DNA of 64,000 nucleotides from Bifidobacterium eulemuris (GTDB lineage Bacteria; Actinomycetota; Actinomycetes; Actinomycetales; Bifidobacteriaceae), in assembly GCF_014898155.1 (NCBI RefSeq), contig NZ_CP062938.1:2418001-2482000 (forward strand), in the 5' to 3' direction. A program made the translations under genes and the position numbers. Positions 1 to 16,011 of the stretch are shown one piece after another. Position 1 is the first letter of the stretch. Each line of letters opens with the position of its first letter. Below the pieces are notes generated by a model. The model worked only from the letters and a program-made list of their open reading frames with translations, was not told the DNA's origin and searched no databases.

Positions 1-1
1 C

Positions 2-190
2 GGCATGGTGAACCAGAAGACCACCGCCGTGCGCATCATTCCGGTCGAAGGCAAGGGCGTGGGCGAGATGGCGAACTTCGGCGGCCTGATGGGCTATGCG
101 CCGATCATGCCGGTGAACCAGACGAGCTGCGAGGCGTTCGTGACCCGCGGCGGCCGCATCCCCGCCCCGATCCACAGCTTCAAGAACTGA
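2..190 (+). CDS. UPF0210 (DUF711) family protein, 3' end only
   Basis: Only the last about 62 codons are present; the gene begins upstream of the window. The C-terminus contains [18 protein letters not shown] followed by IHSFKN, which I recognise as the conserved end of the UPF0210/DUF711 (PFL-like) family, a group of about 450-residue proteins of uncertain function related in fold to glycyl-radical enzymes. The reading frame is open to the left edge and stops with TGA at 188-190. The stop overlaps a perfect hairpin at 190-215 that probably ends the transcript. The family assignment rests on the tail alone. Confidence 0.75.
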   Translation, partial: GMVNQKTTAVRIIPVEGKGVGEMANFGGLMGYAPIMPVNQTSCEAFVTRGGRIPAPIHSFKN

Positions 191-215
191 CGCACGACGT
201 CTATTCGTCGTGCGT
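190..215 (+). terminator. Hairpin at the end of the UPF0210 gene
   Basis: A perfect 10-bp stem (ACGCACGACG paired with CGTCGTGCGT) with a 6-nt loop begins on the last base of the stop codon. No T-tract follows, so it is a probable but not classical intrinsic terminator. Confidence 0.6.
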
Positions 216-248
216 CATCCCGAGCGCAGGACGCCGGGCATGTTGTGT

Positions 249-326
249 GTCATCCCGAGCGGAGTCGAGGGATCCCAAAGGTTAGAGATCCCTCGACTCC
301 GCCCTGCGGGCTTCGCTCGGGATGAC
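249..326. repeat. Extragenic inverted-repeat element, family A copy 1
   Basis: The outer arms GTCATCCCGAGCG (249-261) and CGCTCGGGATGAC (314-326) are perfectly complementary. Inside them a second stem pairs GAGTCGAGGGATC with GATCCCTCGACTC, and a small GC hairpin lies at 301-313. The same architecture recurs at 3152-3242 and 33125-33197, and a half copy lies at 1059-1100. A further fragment of the left arm is seen just upstream at about 213-228. It is a REP-like or miniature element, here between the UPF0210 gene and trmL. Confidence 0.75.
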
Positions 327-375
327 GGAGAAAAGGGCATTATTGCGAGTTCGGACACACCAAACTCGATTACGA

Positions 376-1020
376 CTATTTCCCGCCGGCGAAATTCAGC
401 TGACGCCATGCTTCGTAGATGGCGATCGACGCGCAGTTGGTGAGATTCAGAGAGCGCAGGCTCGGGCGCATCGGCAGGCGCACCTGCTCGGCCACATGCG
501 GGCCGGCCATGATATCCATCGGATCGGGAATGTCTCCCGGCTCCGGGCCGAACAGCAGAATATCGGTCGGACGGTACTCCACCTCGGTGTAGAGCTTGGT
601 GGCATGGGCGGTGAACGCGATGATACGCGAGTTCGGCATCGATTCGACGAGGTTGTCGAAATTCGGATGCAGCACCACATGCGCCATATCGTGATAGTCG
701 AGGCCGGCCCGGCGCAGCTTGGTGTCGCGCAGGTTGAACCCCAACGGCTCCACCAGATGCAGGATCGTTCCGGTCACCGCGCACAGGCGGATCGCGGAAC
801 CGGTGTTGCCGGGAATGCGCGGCGAGTAATAGCACAGATGGGGCGTCACGGTTTCCGTCGCCGCGGCCTTCTCCGCCGTGAGCATGGCGTCGACCACGGA
901 GATCGGATTGCCGTGCGCGTCGGTCACCAATTCGTCCGGGCCGTAATTCGATTTGCGGTAGCCGTATTCGAACATCTTGCCGACTTGGGATTCCTCAGGG
1001 CGTTTCATATCGTTCGTCAT
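376..1020 (-). CDS. trmL: tRNA (cytidine(34)-2'-O)-methyltransferase, SPOUT family
   Basis: TrmL methylates the 2'-O of the wobble nucleotide 34 in certain tRNA-Leu species using S-adenosylmethionine. The SPOUT hallmarks are visible: IPGNTG at residues 69-74 (motif 1), LLFGPEPGD around 155-163 (motif 2, the knotted SAM site) and RSLNLTNCASIAIYEAWRQ near 189-207 (motif 3). At 214 residues it is longer than E. coli TrmL (157) because of about 55 extra N-terminal residues, so it could methylate a somewhat different tRNA set. The ATG at 1020 is used; an in-frame ATG at 1008 gives MKRPEES and is an equal alternative, as neither has a strong ribosome-binding site. It is divergent from mutY. Confidence 0.85.
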   Translation of the reverse strand: MTNDMKRPEESQVGKMFEYGYRKSNYGPDELVTDAHGNPISVVDAMLTAEKAAATETVTPHLCYYSPRIPGNTGSAIRLCAVTGTILHLVEPLGFNLRDTKLRRAGLDYHDMAHVVLHPNFDNLVESMPNSRIIAFTAHATKLYTEVEYRPTDILLFGPEPGDIPDPMDIMAGPHVAEQVRLPMRPSLRSLNLTNCASIAIYEAWRQLNFAGGK

Positions 1021-1058
1021 AGCTGCTAAGAATATGAATGATGAACGACACTGCGTAT

Positions 1059-1100
1059 GGGATTTCTCGACTACGGGCTGTGCCCTCCGCTCGAAATGAC
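1059..1100. repeat. Family A repeat, right-half copy at the 5' side of mutY
   Basis: The stretch matches the right half of the dispersed element: a decayed CTCGACT inner arm, a GC hairpin and CCGCTCGAAATGAC as the outer arm (compare CGCTCGGGATGAC). It lies in the trmL-mutY divergent region and is in frame with mutY, so an upstream ATG at 1038 would translate it as an N-terminal extension. Confidence 0.6.
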
Positions 1101-1151
1101 GAGGAGGAGCGGGTTGCGGCCTGTGCTCGAACTGATGGGGAGAGTCGGGCC

Positions 1152-2042
1152 GTGGCTGCCGCGCCGCGGATCGCGAAGCGACTGACGGCATGGTGGGAGG
1201 CGAACGCGCGCGACCTGCCGTGGCGGTTCGGACGCGCGACGCCGTGGGGCGTGCTCGTCTCCGAAGTGATGAGCCAGCAGACGCAGATGAGCCGCGTGGT
1301 GCCGTACTGGCAGGCATGGATGGAATTGTGGCCGGACGCGACGGCGCTCGCCGGCGCGTCGACGGCGGAGGTCATCACCATGTGGGGAAGGCTGGGGTAT
1401 CCGCGCCGCGCGCTGCGATTGCAGGAATGCGCGCAAGCGGTATCCGAACGCTACGCCGACGAACTGCCGCGCACCTATGAACAGTTGGTTGCGCTGCCCG
1501 GCATCGGCGACTATACGGCCAGCGCGGTGATGAGTTTCGCGTTCGGCAGGCGAATCGCGGTGATCGACACGAATATCCGCCGCGTGCTCAGTCGCGTGTT
1601 CCTCGGTAAGGAATCGATGGGAGGGGCGGCCAGCGCGACCGAACGCGAACTCGCCAACACCGTGCTTCCCCAGGATCCGTCCGCTTCGGTGATGTGGAAC
1701 CAGTCGGTGATGGAGTTGGGCGCGGTGGTGTGCGTGGCGAAGAAGCCGCTGTGCGAGCGTTGCCCGATTGCGGGGGAGTGCCTGTTTCTCGAATCCGGTC
1801 TGCCGGGACTGGGTGAGAAACGCACGCGGCCGCGGCAGCGCTTCCAAGGCACCGATCGCCAGGTGCGCGGCATCGTGCTGAACGCGTTGCGCACGCTGCC
1901 CGGAGCGCAAACGTCGTTGCCGCGCGAACAGGTGGAATCGCTGTGGAAGGACCATGTGCAGCTCGACTCCTGCATCGCCTCGCTGGATGAGGACGGTCTG
2001 ATCGAAATCCTTGCCGACGGCTCGCTGCGTCTGCCCCGCTAA
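1152..2042 (+). CDS. mutY: A/G-specific adenine DNA glycosylase
   Basis: MutY removes adenine mispaired with 8-oxoguanine or guanine in base excision repair. Visible features are the N-terminal WWEANARDLPWR, SEVMSQQTQ with the catalytic Glu (about residue 38), the helix-hairpin-helix LPGIGDYT (about 115-122), the catalytic Asp in VIDTN (about 139), and four cysteines spaced C-X6-C-X2-C-X5-C (about 194-210) that bind a [4Fe-4S] cluster. A C-terminal extension for 8-oxoG recognition is present but weakly conserved. I place the start at GTG 1152, preceded by GGGGAG, because the longer frame from ATG 1038 lacks a ribosome-binding site and would translate an extragenic repeat. The longer product would be 334 residues, this one 296. 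Confidence 0.9.
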   Translation: MAAAPRIAKRLTAWWEANARDLPWRFGRATPWGVLVSEVMSQQTQMSRVVPYWQAWMELWPDATALAGASTAEVITMWGRLGYPRRALRLQECAQAVSERYADELPRTYEQLVALPGIGDYTASAVMSFAFGRRIAVIDTNIRRVLSRVFLGKESMGGAASATERELANTVLPQDPSASVMWNQSVMELGAVVCVAKKPLCERCPIAGECLFLESGLPGLGEKRTRPRQRFQGTDRQVRGIVLNALRTLPGAQTSLPREQVESLWKDHVQLDSCIASLDEDGLIEILADGSLRLPR

Positions 2043-2241
2043 TGGTTGAGGGCGGCTTGGTCTGACGGAGGCGCGGCGGATTCCCTCGTCCTTGTTCGGC
2101 TGGTTGGATTGGGGCGGATGGCGTCGCGTGCGCTTCGACGGATTGCCGAACGTGGGTGACGGCGGATGATGCGGTCGCATGTGAAAAGGAGATGGGGATG
2201 CCGTGTCTCGCACGAGGATGCGGTGAGGAGGGCATACACTC

Positions 2242-3135
2242 GTGGGTATGCCTCAGACCAGACATCCACGTTCCGCCGGGAACGGCCGCGCCGACAACGC
2301 CGGCCGTGCCGCGGGCACCCGGCGTGGGAGCGGATCCGGGGCGAATTCCTCGTCGCGTTCCTCGTCGCCGAAAGTCGGCGGTCCGTCCAAACGCGCGGCC
2401 TCGGCCGGTCGGTCGCGTGCGGCGGGAGCTTCGCGAGGCACCGCCGCACGCGCCTCGTCGAAGAGGCCGGGCATCCCCACTCGAGGAGGATCGGGCGGAA
2501 CGTCGTCGAAGAAACGCAAGCCGTTAAGCGCGAAGGCACGCAAGAAGAGGGCGATGTACCGTCGCCGCCGCATCGTGGTGGCGGTGGCGTTGGTGTTGGT
2601 GATCGCGGTGGTGGTGTTCTGCTGCTACAGCCTGACCCGCGGCGCGAGCGCCATAGGAGCCCTGATCAACCATGACGACATATACGCGATCTCGCGCGAG
2701 GAGGTGCCAGAAAGCAAGCAGTCCAGCGGCACCAAGGATTGCACGGCGGAGAACGTGAGCCTGCAGCTCACCGCGCAGTCGCAGTCCGTTGCGGTCGGAG
2801 GAGCGATGGAGTTCTCCGCCTCGATCGTGCACGAAGGCTCGGGCAGCTGTCTGATTGACGCTTCGGACTCCAGCCGTGTGCTCACCATCACCTCCGGCGA
2901 GGAGACCATCTGGAGGTCGGATGTGTGCGCGGCCGATCCGCGCATGCTGCTGATGGCCAAGGGCGACAAGGACATCCAGACGATCACGTGGAACACGAAT
3001 GCGAACGCCACACTCACCGAATGCACGGATGAGGCGTCCTGGCCCACGGTGAACGCCGGCACCTATGTGGCGCGGCTCAGTCTCAAAGACGTTCCCGACG
3101 TGACCAGCGACCAGGTGGTGTTCACCGTCCAGTGA
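2242..3135 (+). CDS. Conserved basic single-pass membrane protein of unknown function
   Basis: I do not recognise a named family. The 297-residue product has a long basic, Ser/Gly/Ala-rich disordered N-terminus (about residues 1-105), one hydrophobic segment (about 110-132, IVVAVALVLVIAVVVFCCYS), and an extracytoplasmic domain of about 160 residues with four cysteines (in KDCTAEN, GSCLID, DVCAAD and LTECTDE), probably an Ig-like beta fold stabilised by disulfides. The GTG at 2242 follows GAGGAGGG by 9 nt. ATG 2248 is an alternative: TACACT at 2235-2240 lies exactly 7 nt before it, as in leaderless actinobacterial promoters. It sits directly upstream of rpoB. Role unknown; the topology suggests an envelope-associated protein. 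Confidence 0.75.
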   Translation: MGMPQTRHPRSAGNGRADNAGRAAGTRRGSGSGANSSSRSSSPKVGGPSKRAASAGRSRAAGASRGTAARASSKRPGIPTRGGSGGTSSKKRKPLSAKARKKRAMYRRRRIVVAVALVLVIAVVVFCCYSLTRGASAIGALINHDDIYAISREEVPESKQSSGTKDCTAENVSLQLTAQSQSVAVGGAMEFSASIVHEGSGSCLIDASDSSRVLTITSGEETIWRSDVCAADPRMLLMAKGDKDIQTITWNTNANATLTECTDEASWPTVNAGTYVARLSLKDVPDVTSDQVVFTVQ

Positions 3136-3151
3136 AACGGCCTTACGCGGT

Positions 3152-3242
3152 GTCATCCTGAGCGCAGGCGCAGCCGGAGTCGAAGGATCTCATCTGGGTG
3201 GGGATCCCTCGACTCCGTCCTTCGGACTCCGCTCGGGATGAC
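3152..3242. repeat. Extragenic inverted-repeat element, family A copy 2
   Basis: The left arm GTCATCCTGAGCG (3152-3164) and right arm CGCTCGGGATGAC (3230-3242) flank an inner stem in which GGAGTCGAAGGATC faces GATCCCTCGACTCC. The copy lies just after the preceding gene and may also act as its terminator. It matches copy 1 at 249-326 in size order and orientation. Confidence 0.75.
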
Positions 3243-3465
3243 GAGGCGGGGATGTCTGTCGGGATGGCGGATGGGAATGTCCGTGTGTACGGGTAGTCTC
3301 GTGACTTTGCATGAGGTGTGTCATATTGCGGGCATGCCGACCAGGGCTTTAAGCCCCACCAACGACGATGAACGCCCGCACAGGCATATGGTGGCCGTGC
3401 CGGCGTCTGACCCGGAAAAACGGCGGAATTCCGCCGAAAGATTAGCGAGCGATAAGGAACGTCCA
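3243..3465 (+). promoter_or_regulatory. rpoB leader with short palindromes
   Basis: No gene is seen here. The stretch holds TAGTCT at 3294-3299 (a possible -10), GGGCTTTAAGCCC near 3344, and a perfect 16-bp palindrome CGGCGGAATTCCGCCG at 3421-3436, 30 nt before the rpoB start. The long leader with foldable elements suggests transcriptional or translational control of rpoBC, but no promoter can be fixed by eye. Confidence 0.4.
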
Positions 3466-7029
<3,564 letters not shown>

Positions 7030-7081
7030 TCTGAACTGATCTGAACTTGTATCCGAATTTACGAAAGACAGGACAACACAA

Positions 7082-11134
<4,053 letters not shown>

Positions 11135-11157
11135 GCGAAGCGCCTGACACGCTGGTA

Positions 11158-11195
11158 GCAGGGCCTCGGCATCCCCACGGATGTCGAGGCCCTGC
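11158..11195 (+). terminator. Hairpin terminator after rpoC
   Basis: Arms at 11158-11172 and 11181-11195 pair over 15 bp with one G-T wobble and an 8-nt loop. There is no T-tract. It lies 23 nt after the rpoC stop and inside the coding frame of the convergent gene, and could act on both strands. Confidence 0.7.
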
Positions 11196-13558
11196 CCGTA
11201 TCCGCAGGGAATCGTGTACGGAGGATCGTCTCCGTGAACGCGTTCCTCGCAGCGCCAGACGTGCGCGCCATCGGCGGGTCCGGGGGAGGGCGCGCAACAT
11301 GGCCGTGCGGAGGCGGTTGACATGCCTCCAGTATCTGCGCGCCTGTTTGGTGTGAATCGCCTGGCCGGAGAATGCTGCGAAATCGGCCGCATAGCCCAAC
11401 GATCGCACGGTGAGCGCCGTATGGTCGTCCAAGAGCATGCGGTTGGTGATATCGGACGCCTGCTGGCGTCGGCTCCCCGATAGCGGTATGCCGCCGCTTT
11501 CGGCAAGATCGCACAGTGTGTTCCATCCTGCGAGGATGCGCTGTCGAGGCGTGCCGCGGATACGCGACAGCATGCGCCGCACGGCGTTCAAGGCGAGGAT
11601 GCCGCCGATGAGGATGACGGCGATCCACAACGGAGCACCATACAGGGCGATACCGGTGACGAGACGGACGAATCGCGCCCGGAACGGATTGTTTTCGTTT
11701 CTTTCCGCATCGGTTCCGGTGATTGCGCTATGCGGTTGAATCCGCGGTGTCTCCCGCAGCGGATCGGTAAGTGGTACCGGTGGTTGACGCACCAGAGTCT
11801 GTGGATCGGGAGGTGTGAGGCTTTGATCGTCGTTCGGGGTTTTCGTTTCGTCGGGCGTAGGGTGAAACGCCACCCAGCCCAATCCGGACAGGTTGATCTC
11901 CGTCCATGCGGTGATGTCGCCGCCGGTGAACGAAACGACGGAACTGGATGAATCGGATGAATCGGATGCGTTGCGTGGAACGGATGGGTTGGATGGGGCG
12001 GAATCGCTATTCGACCGGAATCCAAGCGCCACACGACTGGACAATCCGAGCGTCCGGGCCATCAGCGCCATGGCGGAGGCGTATTGTTCGTCGTCTCCCA
12101 CCATGGCGTCGCCGGACAGCAGGCTGGTGATGCGGTAATTGCCGTGGCCGGCGAGCGAGGGATAGTCTCCTTCGAGTCCATGCGAGAACCATCCGGATGT
12201 TCTGAGCAGGGTGGCCATCGCTCTGGCCGCCTCGCCGTCGCTGGCCCGCCCACCGGCGACGACCGAGGCGAATTCGCTTGCGACTTCGGGAATATCCAGC
12301 GCCTGCGGTTGGTCGGTGTGGGCGGCGGTGGCCTGATCGATGGCGTCGTTGTTGGGAACGGCGGCGATGACGCCGGTTTCGGTATAAGCCATGCCTTCGG
12401 TCGTGGCATGGGAGAGGATGCCGGAATCGGTGTCCGTGTTGTAGAAGAACGCGCGTGCATCCTCATCATCGGCGAAGTCGACGGAGGTGGCGGCTCCGGC
12501 CAGCGGCAGCCAGATGTCGGTGAGGCCGGAGGCGACGGTGAATGTGGCGGTGAAGGATTCGCCTTGCGTTTCGTTATGGATGCGTGCGCCCACGCGGCGG
12601 TACTGTGACGATCCGGAGGAAGGCGCGGAATCGACTGATTGACCGGTTCCGGCGAGATTCCATACCGTGCCGTCGAAATGGTCCATCACCGCCAGCCGTA
12701 CAGGCGTACCCTCGGGCAGTCCTTCGACGGTGAGCAGCGTCTCGTCCCGATGGTCCTTGATATAGGAGCGAAAACCGCTTAGCGGACTGGCATAGGCGAC
12801 CGGAACGAACGGCGGGTCGTAGATGTTCCGCAGCACACGACGATGCTGCGGCAATGTGAACGAGGCAAATCCCGCGACCGCGACGGCGACGGCCAACATG
12901 GCCGCGACGGTTCGCCACCGCTTCCACGCAAACGACCCCCACCGCCACGACAACCAGACGATCAGAACGCTTCCGACGAGAACGCCCACGCCTGCGCGAT
13001 GCCATCCCGAATCGGTGCCGAGCCATGCGCAGAGCGCCATCGCCGCGCCGATCGGCAGTACGGACATCACAGTCAGCCATGCGTGTTCGCAGACCGCGAA
13101 TACGCCGGCCAGCAGGGCGAACCATACGCCGATCGTCCATATGGCCATCAGGGATCCGTGAGCGGTTCCGATCGGCGGTTCCACGGCGATAAGGTGTTTG
13201 AACGCCCCGAAGGTCGCCTCCCATCCTTGGACCAGCGTGCGCCAGATGGGCGGCGGTTGCGATACTGCGGCGCGGTCCACGGCGATAAGCGGGCCAAGGA
13301 CGAATTGGACGGCCGCCAGCGATGCGAGTTGTCGCCATAGGCGCCACGCCGGCCATGTGCCGGACCAAGCGATCGCAGCTCCCGAAGCCACGGCGGGTAC
13401 GGCCGTCAACGCCCATCGTAGAGAATCGCCGTACACGTCGATGAGATTGGCCATGGCGAGCAGAATGGCCGTGGCCGCGCATATCACGCCGACGAGTCGG
13501 TATCTTCGCGGCGGTGGGCCATGGGTGCTTTCGCCATGGATGACTTTGGCTTGGACGG

Positions 13559-14836
13559 TCATATGATCACCTCCGCAAACGACGGCAGATCCTTGAGTGA
13601 TCCGATGGTGACCACGGTGAATCCGGCGAGGCCAAACACGTCGCCGGACTCGTCGAGGGCGGCCCTCACCACCACGCGACGGGCGGAACGCGGCAACATC
13701 GTCGTGGCTCGTGCGATCTGGTCGATATCGATGTTGGATCCGACGACAAGCCCGTACCATGAGGCATGGGGCGTATGATGCACGGTCTCGTCTATGGGAA
13801 TCGGACCGTCGCCGTCGGGACGTATGGCGCTGGCCGCGTCGAGCAGTGTGACGGCGTCTCGCGGCATGCGATGCGTGGTACCGGCATGCGTGGCGATCAT
13901 CCTTCCCTGTTCGAGACAGGCGAGGCCGATGGAGGCGTGGATGGAGACGGCCAATTCGAATTCCTCCGATGAGGAGTAGTGCCCGGCGTTCACGTCAAGC
14001 GTCAGCGAAGCGTCGGACCGGCACGTCTCCTCGTATTGACGGATCATCAGCCGCCCGCTTTTCACGCTGCTCAACCAGTGCGCATGGCGTATGTCATCGC
14101 CGAATTCATATGGACGCAGTCCATGGAGATCGAGATCGTCGGAGACGATTCGACCGCTTGCCAGCCCCTCGAAATCATGGGCGGTTCCGGTTCTCGGCAA
14201 TGCCAGCCGCACTGTGGCTGGATGGACGAACACGTTGACGCGTTCGCACAGCGATCGCTCACGGCGCACAAGGCCGAAAGGATCTCCCTGCCATACCAGC
14301 GGCGGCCCGATCTCCAATACGGTGCGGACTTCGGCGATATGACGCATGTCTATGACGGCGGAGTCTTCCGATGGCAGCGCGGGAATGGCGAAACGCGTAT
14401 GCATCCCGTCGATGGGCAGATCCACGAATGGTACGGGAATGCGAAAACGGCGTGGTCCATGGGCGCGAATCTCCATATGCACGCACACCTCATCCCCTAC
14501 AGTGACGCGTCGGTCGGATACCCGCATCGAAGCCTCATACCGCATGGATCCCAGCGACAACAGCAAAGCGGCCACCATCATAACCGCGGAGAACAAGCCG
14601 AACGTCAACAACTCATGCCATCCGCAATAGGGAAACAGAGCCAGACACGCGACCGCGGACGCGGCCATCGCCCATCCCAGAGGCGAGACGACGCGAGCTT
14701 GTCGGCGTGGAACCGCGACGGGAATGCGACGCCCTATGCCGCGGACCAACCGCCGTAGGCCATGCGCTGGGCGTGAGGCGCGCGCGGATGGCCTCACCGC
14801 GGCAAATGGAAATGTGAAGGATGGCAAGGCGGTCAT
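13559..14836 (-). CDS. DUF58 domain protein (PFNA operon)
   Basis: DUF58 proteins occur with MoxR ATPases and transglutaminase-like proteins and resemble von Willebrand factor A folds; their biochemical role is unsettled. This 425-residue protein has two hydrophobic segments (about residues 52-95), then a beta-rich region, and the diagnostic LRPYEFGDDIRHAHW followed by SVKSGRLMIRQYE (about 235-265), equivalent to the family pattern of Arg-Tyr, Gly-Asp, Arg, and Trp-x-x-Ser. The start at 14836 has GAAAGG upstream and overlaps the MoxR stop by 4 bp; its own stop overlaps the transglutaminase start by 4 bp. This implies translational coupling of the three genes. A family-level call is secure. 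Confidence 0.88.
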   Translation of the reverse strand: MTALPSFTFPFAAVRPSARASRPAHGLRRLVRGIGRRIPVAVPRRQARVVSPLGWAMAASAVACLALFPYCGWHELLTFGLFSAVMMVAALLLSLGSMRYEASMRVSDRRVTVGDEVCVHMEIRAHGPRRFRIPVPFVDLPIDGMHTRFAIPALPSEDSAVIDMRHIAEVRTVLEIGPPLVWQGDPFGLVRRERSLCERVNVFVHPATVRLALPRTGTAHDFEGLASGRIVSDDLDLHGLRPYEFGDDIRHAHWLSSVKSGRLMIRQYEETCRSDASLTLDVNAGHYSSSEEFELAVSIHASIGLACLEQGRMIATHAGTTHRMPRDAVTLLDAASAIRPDGDGPIPIDETVHHTPHASWYGLVVGSNIDIDQIARATTMLPRSARRVVVRAALDESGDVFGLAGFTVVTIGSLKDLPSFAEVII

Positions 14837-16011
14837 GATCGGGCCTTTCGTTGGCGCAAGCGAAGGTGGCCGGTGTGATGTCCGCTGACATTCGGAATCG
14901 GAACGTTCTCGAGGATCCGCGTGACGAGTTCGTCCGCGCGTATCCCCTCGTATGACGCTTGGGCGGTGAGCCGTATGCGGTGGGCGAGGATGGCGTGCGT
15001 CAGGTCTTTGACGTCGTCCGGAATCACATAGTCGCGCCCCTCCGCCGCCGCCGTGATGCGCGAGCATCGGGCCAGCGCCAATATGGCCCGCATGGAGGCG
15101 CCGCTGGCGATGCGCTCGTCGTGGCGGGTCGCTTCGACCAGACGCACGATGTATTCGCGGATCGTCTCGTCGATATGCACCATGGAGGCGATCTGACGCA
15201 TACGGAGAATCTCATCCGTGTCGCATACGGGTCGGATGATGCGCGCACGGTCGATGATGTCGAGCTGTCGAATCGCCGCCACCGACGTGGCATGGTCGGG
15301 ATGCGTGATGGATATGCGCAGCAGAAAACGGTCGAGCTGTGCTTCGGGCAACGGATAGGTGCCGAGCTGTTCGCCGGGATTCTGCGTGGCGATCACCATA
15401 AACGGCTGGGGCACGTCGTAGGAGACGCCATCCACTGTGACCTTGCGCTCCTCCATCACCTCCAGAAGCGCGGATTGGGTTTTCGCGCTGGCACGGTTGA
15501 TCTCGTCGGCCAGCACGATGGAGGCGAACACCGGGCCTTCGCGGAAGGTGAATGCGGCGCGCCGCTGGTCATAGAACGTCACGCCGAGCACGTCGGAGGG
15601 CAATAGATCCGGCGTGAATTGGATGCGTTTGAACGATGCGGCGATGGAATGCGCCATACCACGCGCCATCTGCGTTTTGCCGGTGCCCGGATCGCCTTCG
15701 ATCAGCGCATGCCCGCCGGCCAGCATCGCGGTGACGCATTGCGTGATCGACGGGACCTGTCCGAGCACCACTGTGGAGACGTTCTCCACCACTGCGGCGA
15801 ACCGTTGCTGGAACCATGCGATCTCCGGTGAGGGCGTGGTGACGATCCCCCGCATGCTCGCCGGCATGCGGTTGGACGTCCTTGCATTGTCGGCCAACAC
15901 CGTATCGTCGGCCAACATTGTGCCATCGGACAGCACCGTGCCATCGGACAGCACCGTGTCGTCGGCCGTCACCGTGTCATCGGTGAGGAATGCGTTGCTC
16001 GGGCCAGTCAT
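14833..16011 (-). CDS. MoxR-family AAA+ ATPase (PFNA operon)
   Basis: MoxR ATPases act as chaperones that assemble or activate partner complexes, commonly with DUF58 or VWA proteins. In this 392-residue protein Walker A is GDPGTGKT (106-113), Walker B ends in LADE (167-170), sensor 1 is ATQNP, and the arginine-rich lid domain follows. Residues about 10-42 are a low-complexity hexapeptide repeat (TVLSDG/TMLADD type) from 18-bp DNA repeats, absent from the conserved fold. The start at 16011 follows AAAGGAGA. The upstream FN3 gene overlaps it by 35 bp and the downstream DUF58 gene by 4 bp. Confidence 0.92.
   Translation of the reverse strand: MTGPSNAFLTDDTVTADDTVLSDGTVLSDGTMLADDTVLADNARTSNRMPASMRGIVTTPSPEIAWFQQRFAAVVENVSTVVLGQVPSITQCVTAMLAGGHALIEGDPGTGKTQMARGMAHSIAASFKRIQFTPDLLPSDVLGVTFYDQRRAAFTFREGPVFASIVLADEINRASAKTQSALLEVMEERKVTVDGVSYDVPQPFMVIATQNPGEQLGTYPLPEAQLDRFLLRISITHPDHATSVAAIRQLDIIDRARIIRPVCDTDEILRMRQIASMVHIDETIREYIVRLVEATRHDERIASGASMRAILALARCSRITAAAEGRDYVIPDDVKDLTHAILAHRIRLTAQASYEGIRADELVTRILENVPIPNVSGHHTGHLRLRQRKARS
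15902..15973. repeat. 18-bp tandem repeat within the MoxR gene
   Basis: Four consecutive 18-nt units begin at 15902, 15920, 15938 and 15956, and the two at 15920 and 15938 are identical (GTGCCATCGGACAGCACC). Flanking sequence on both sides is a degraded continuation. The length is a multiple of three, so copy-number change would keep the frame. Confidence 0.85.
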
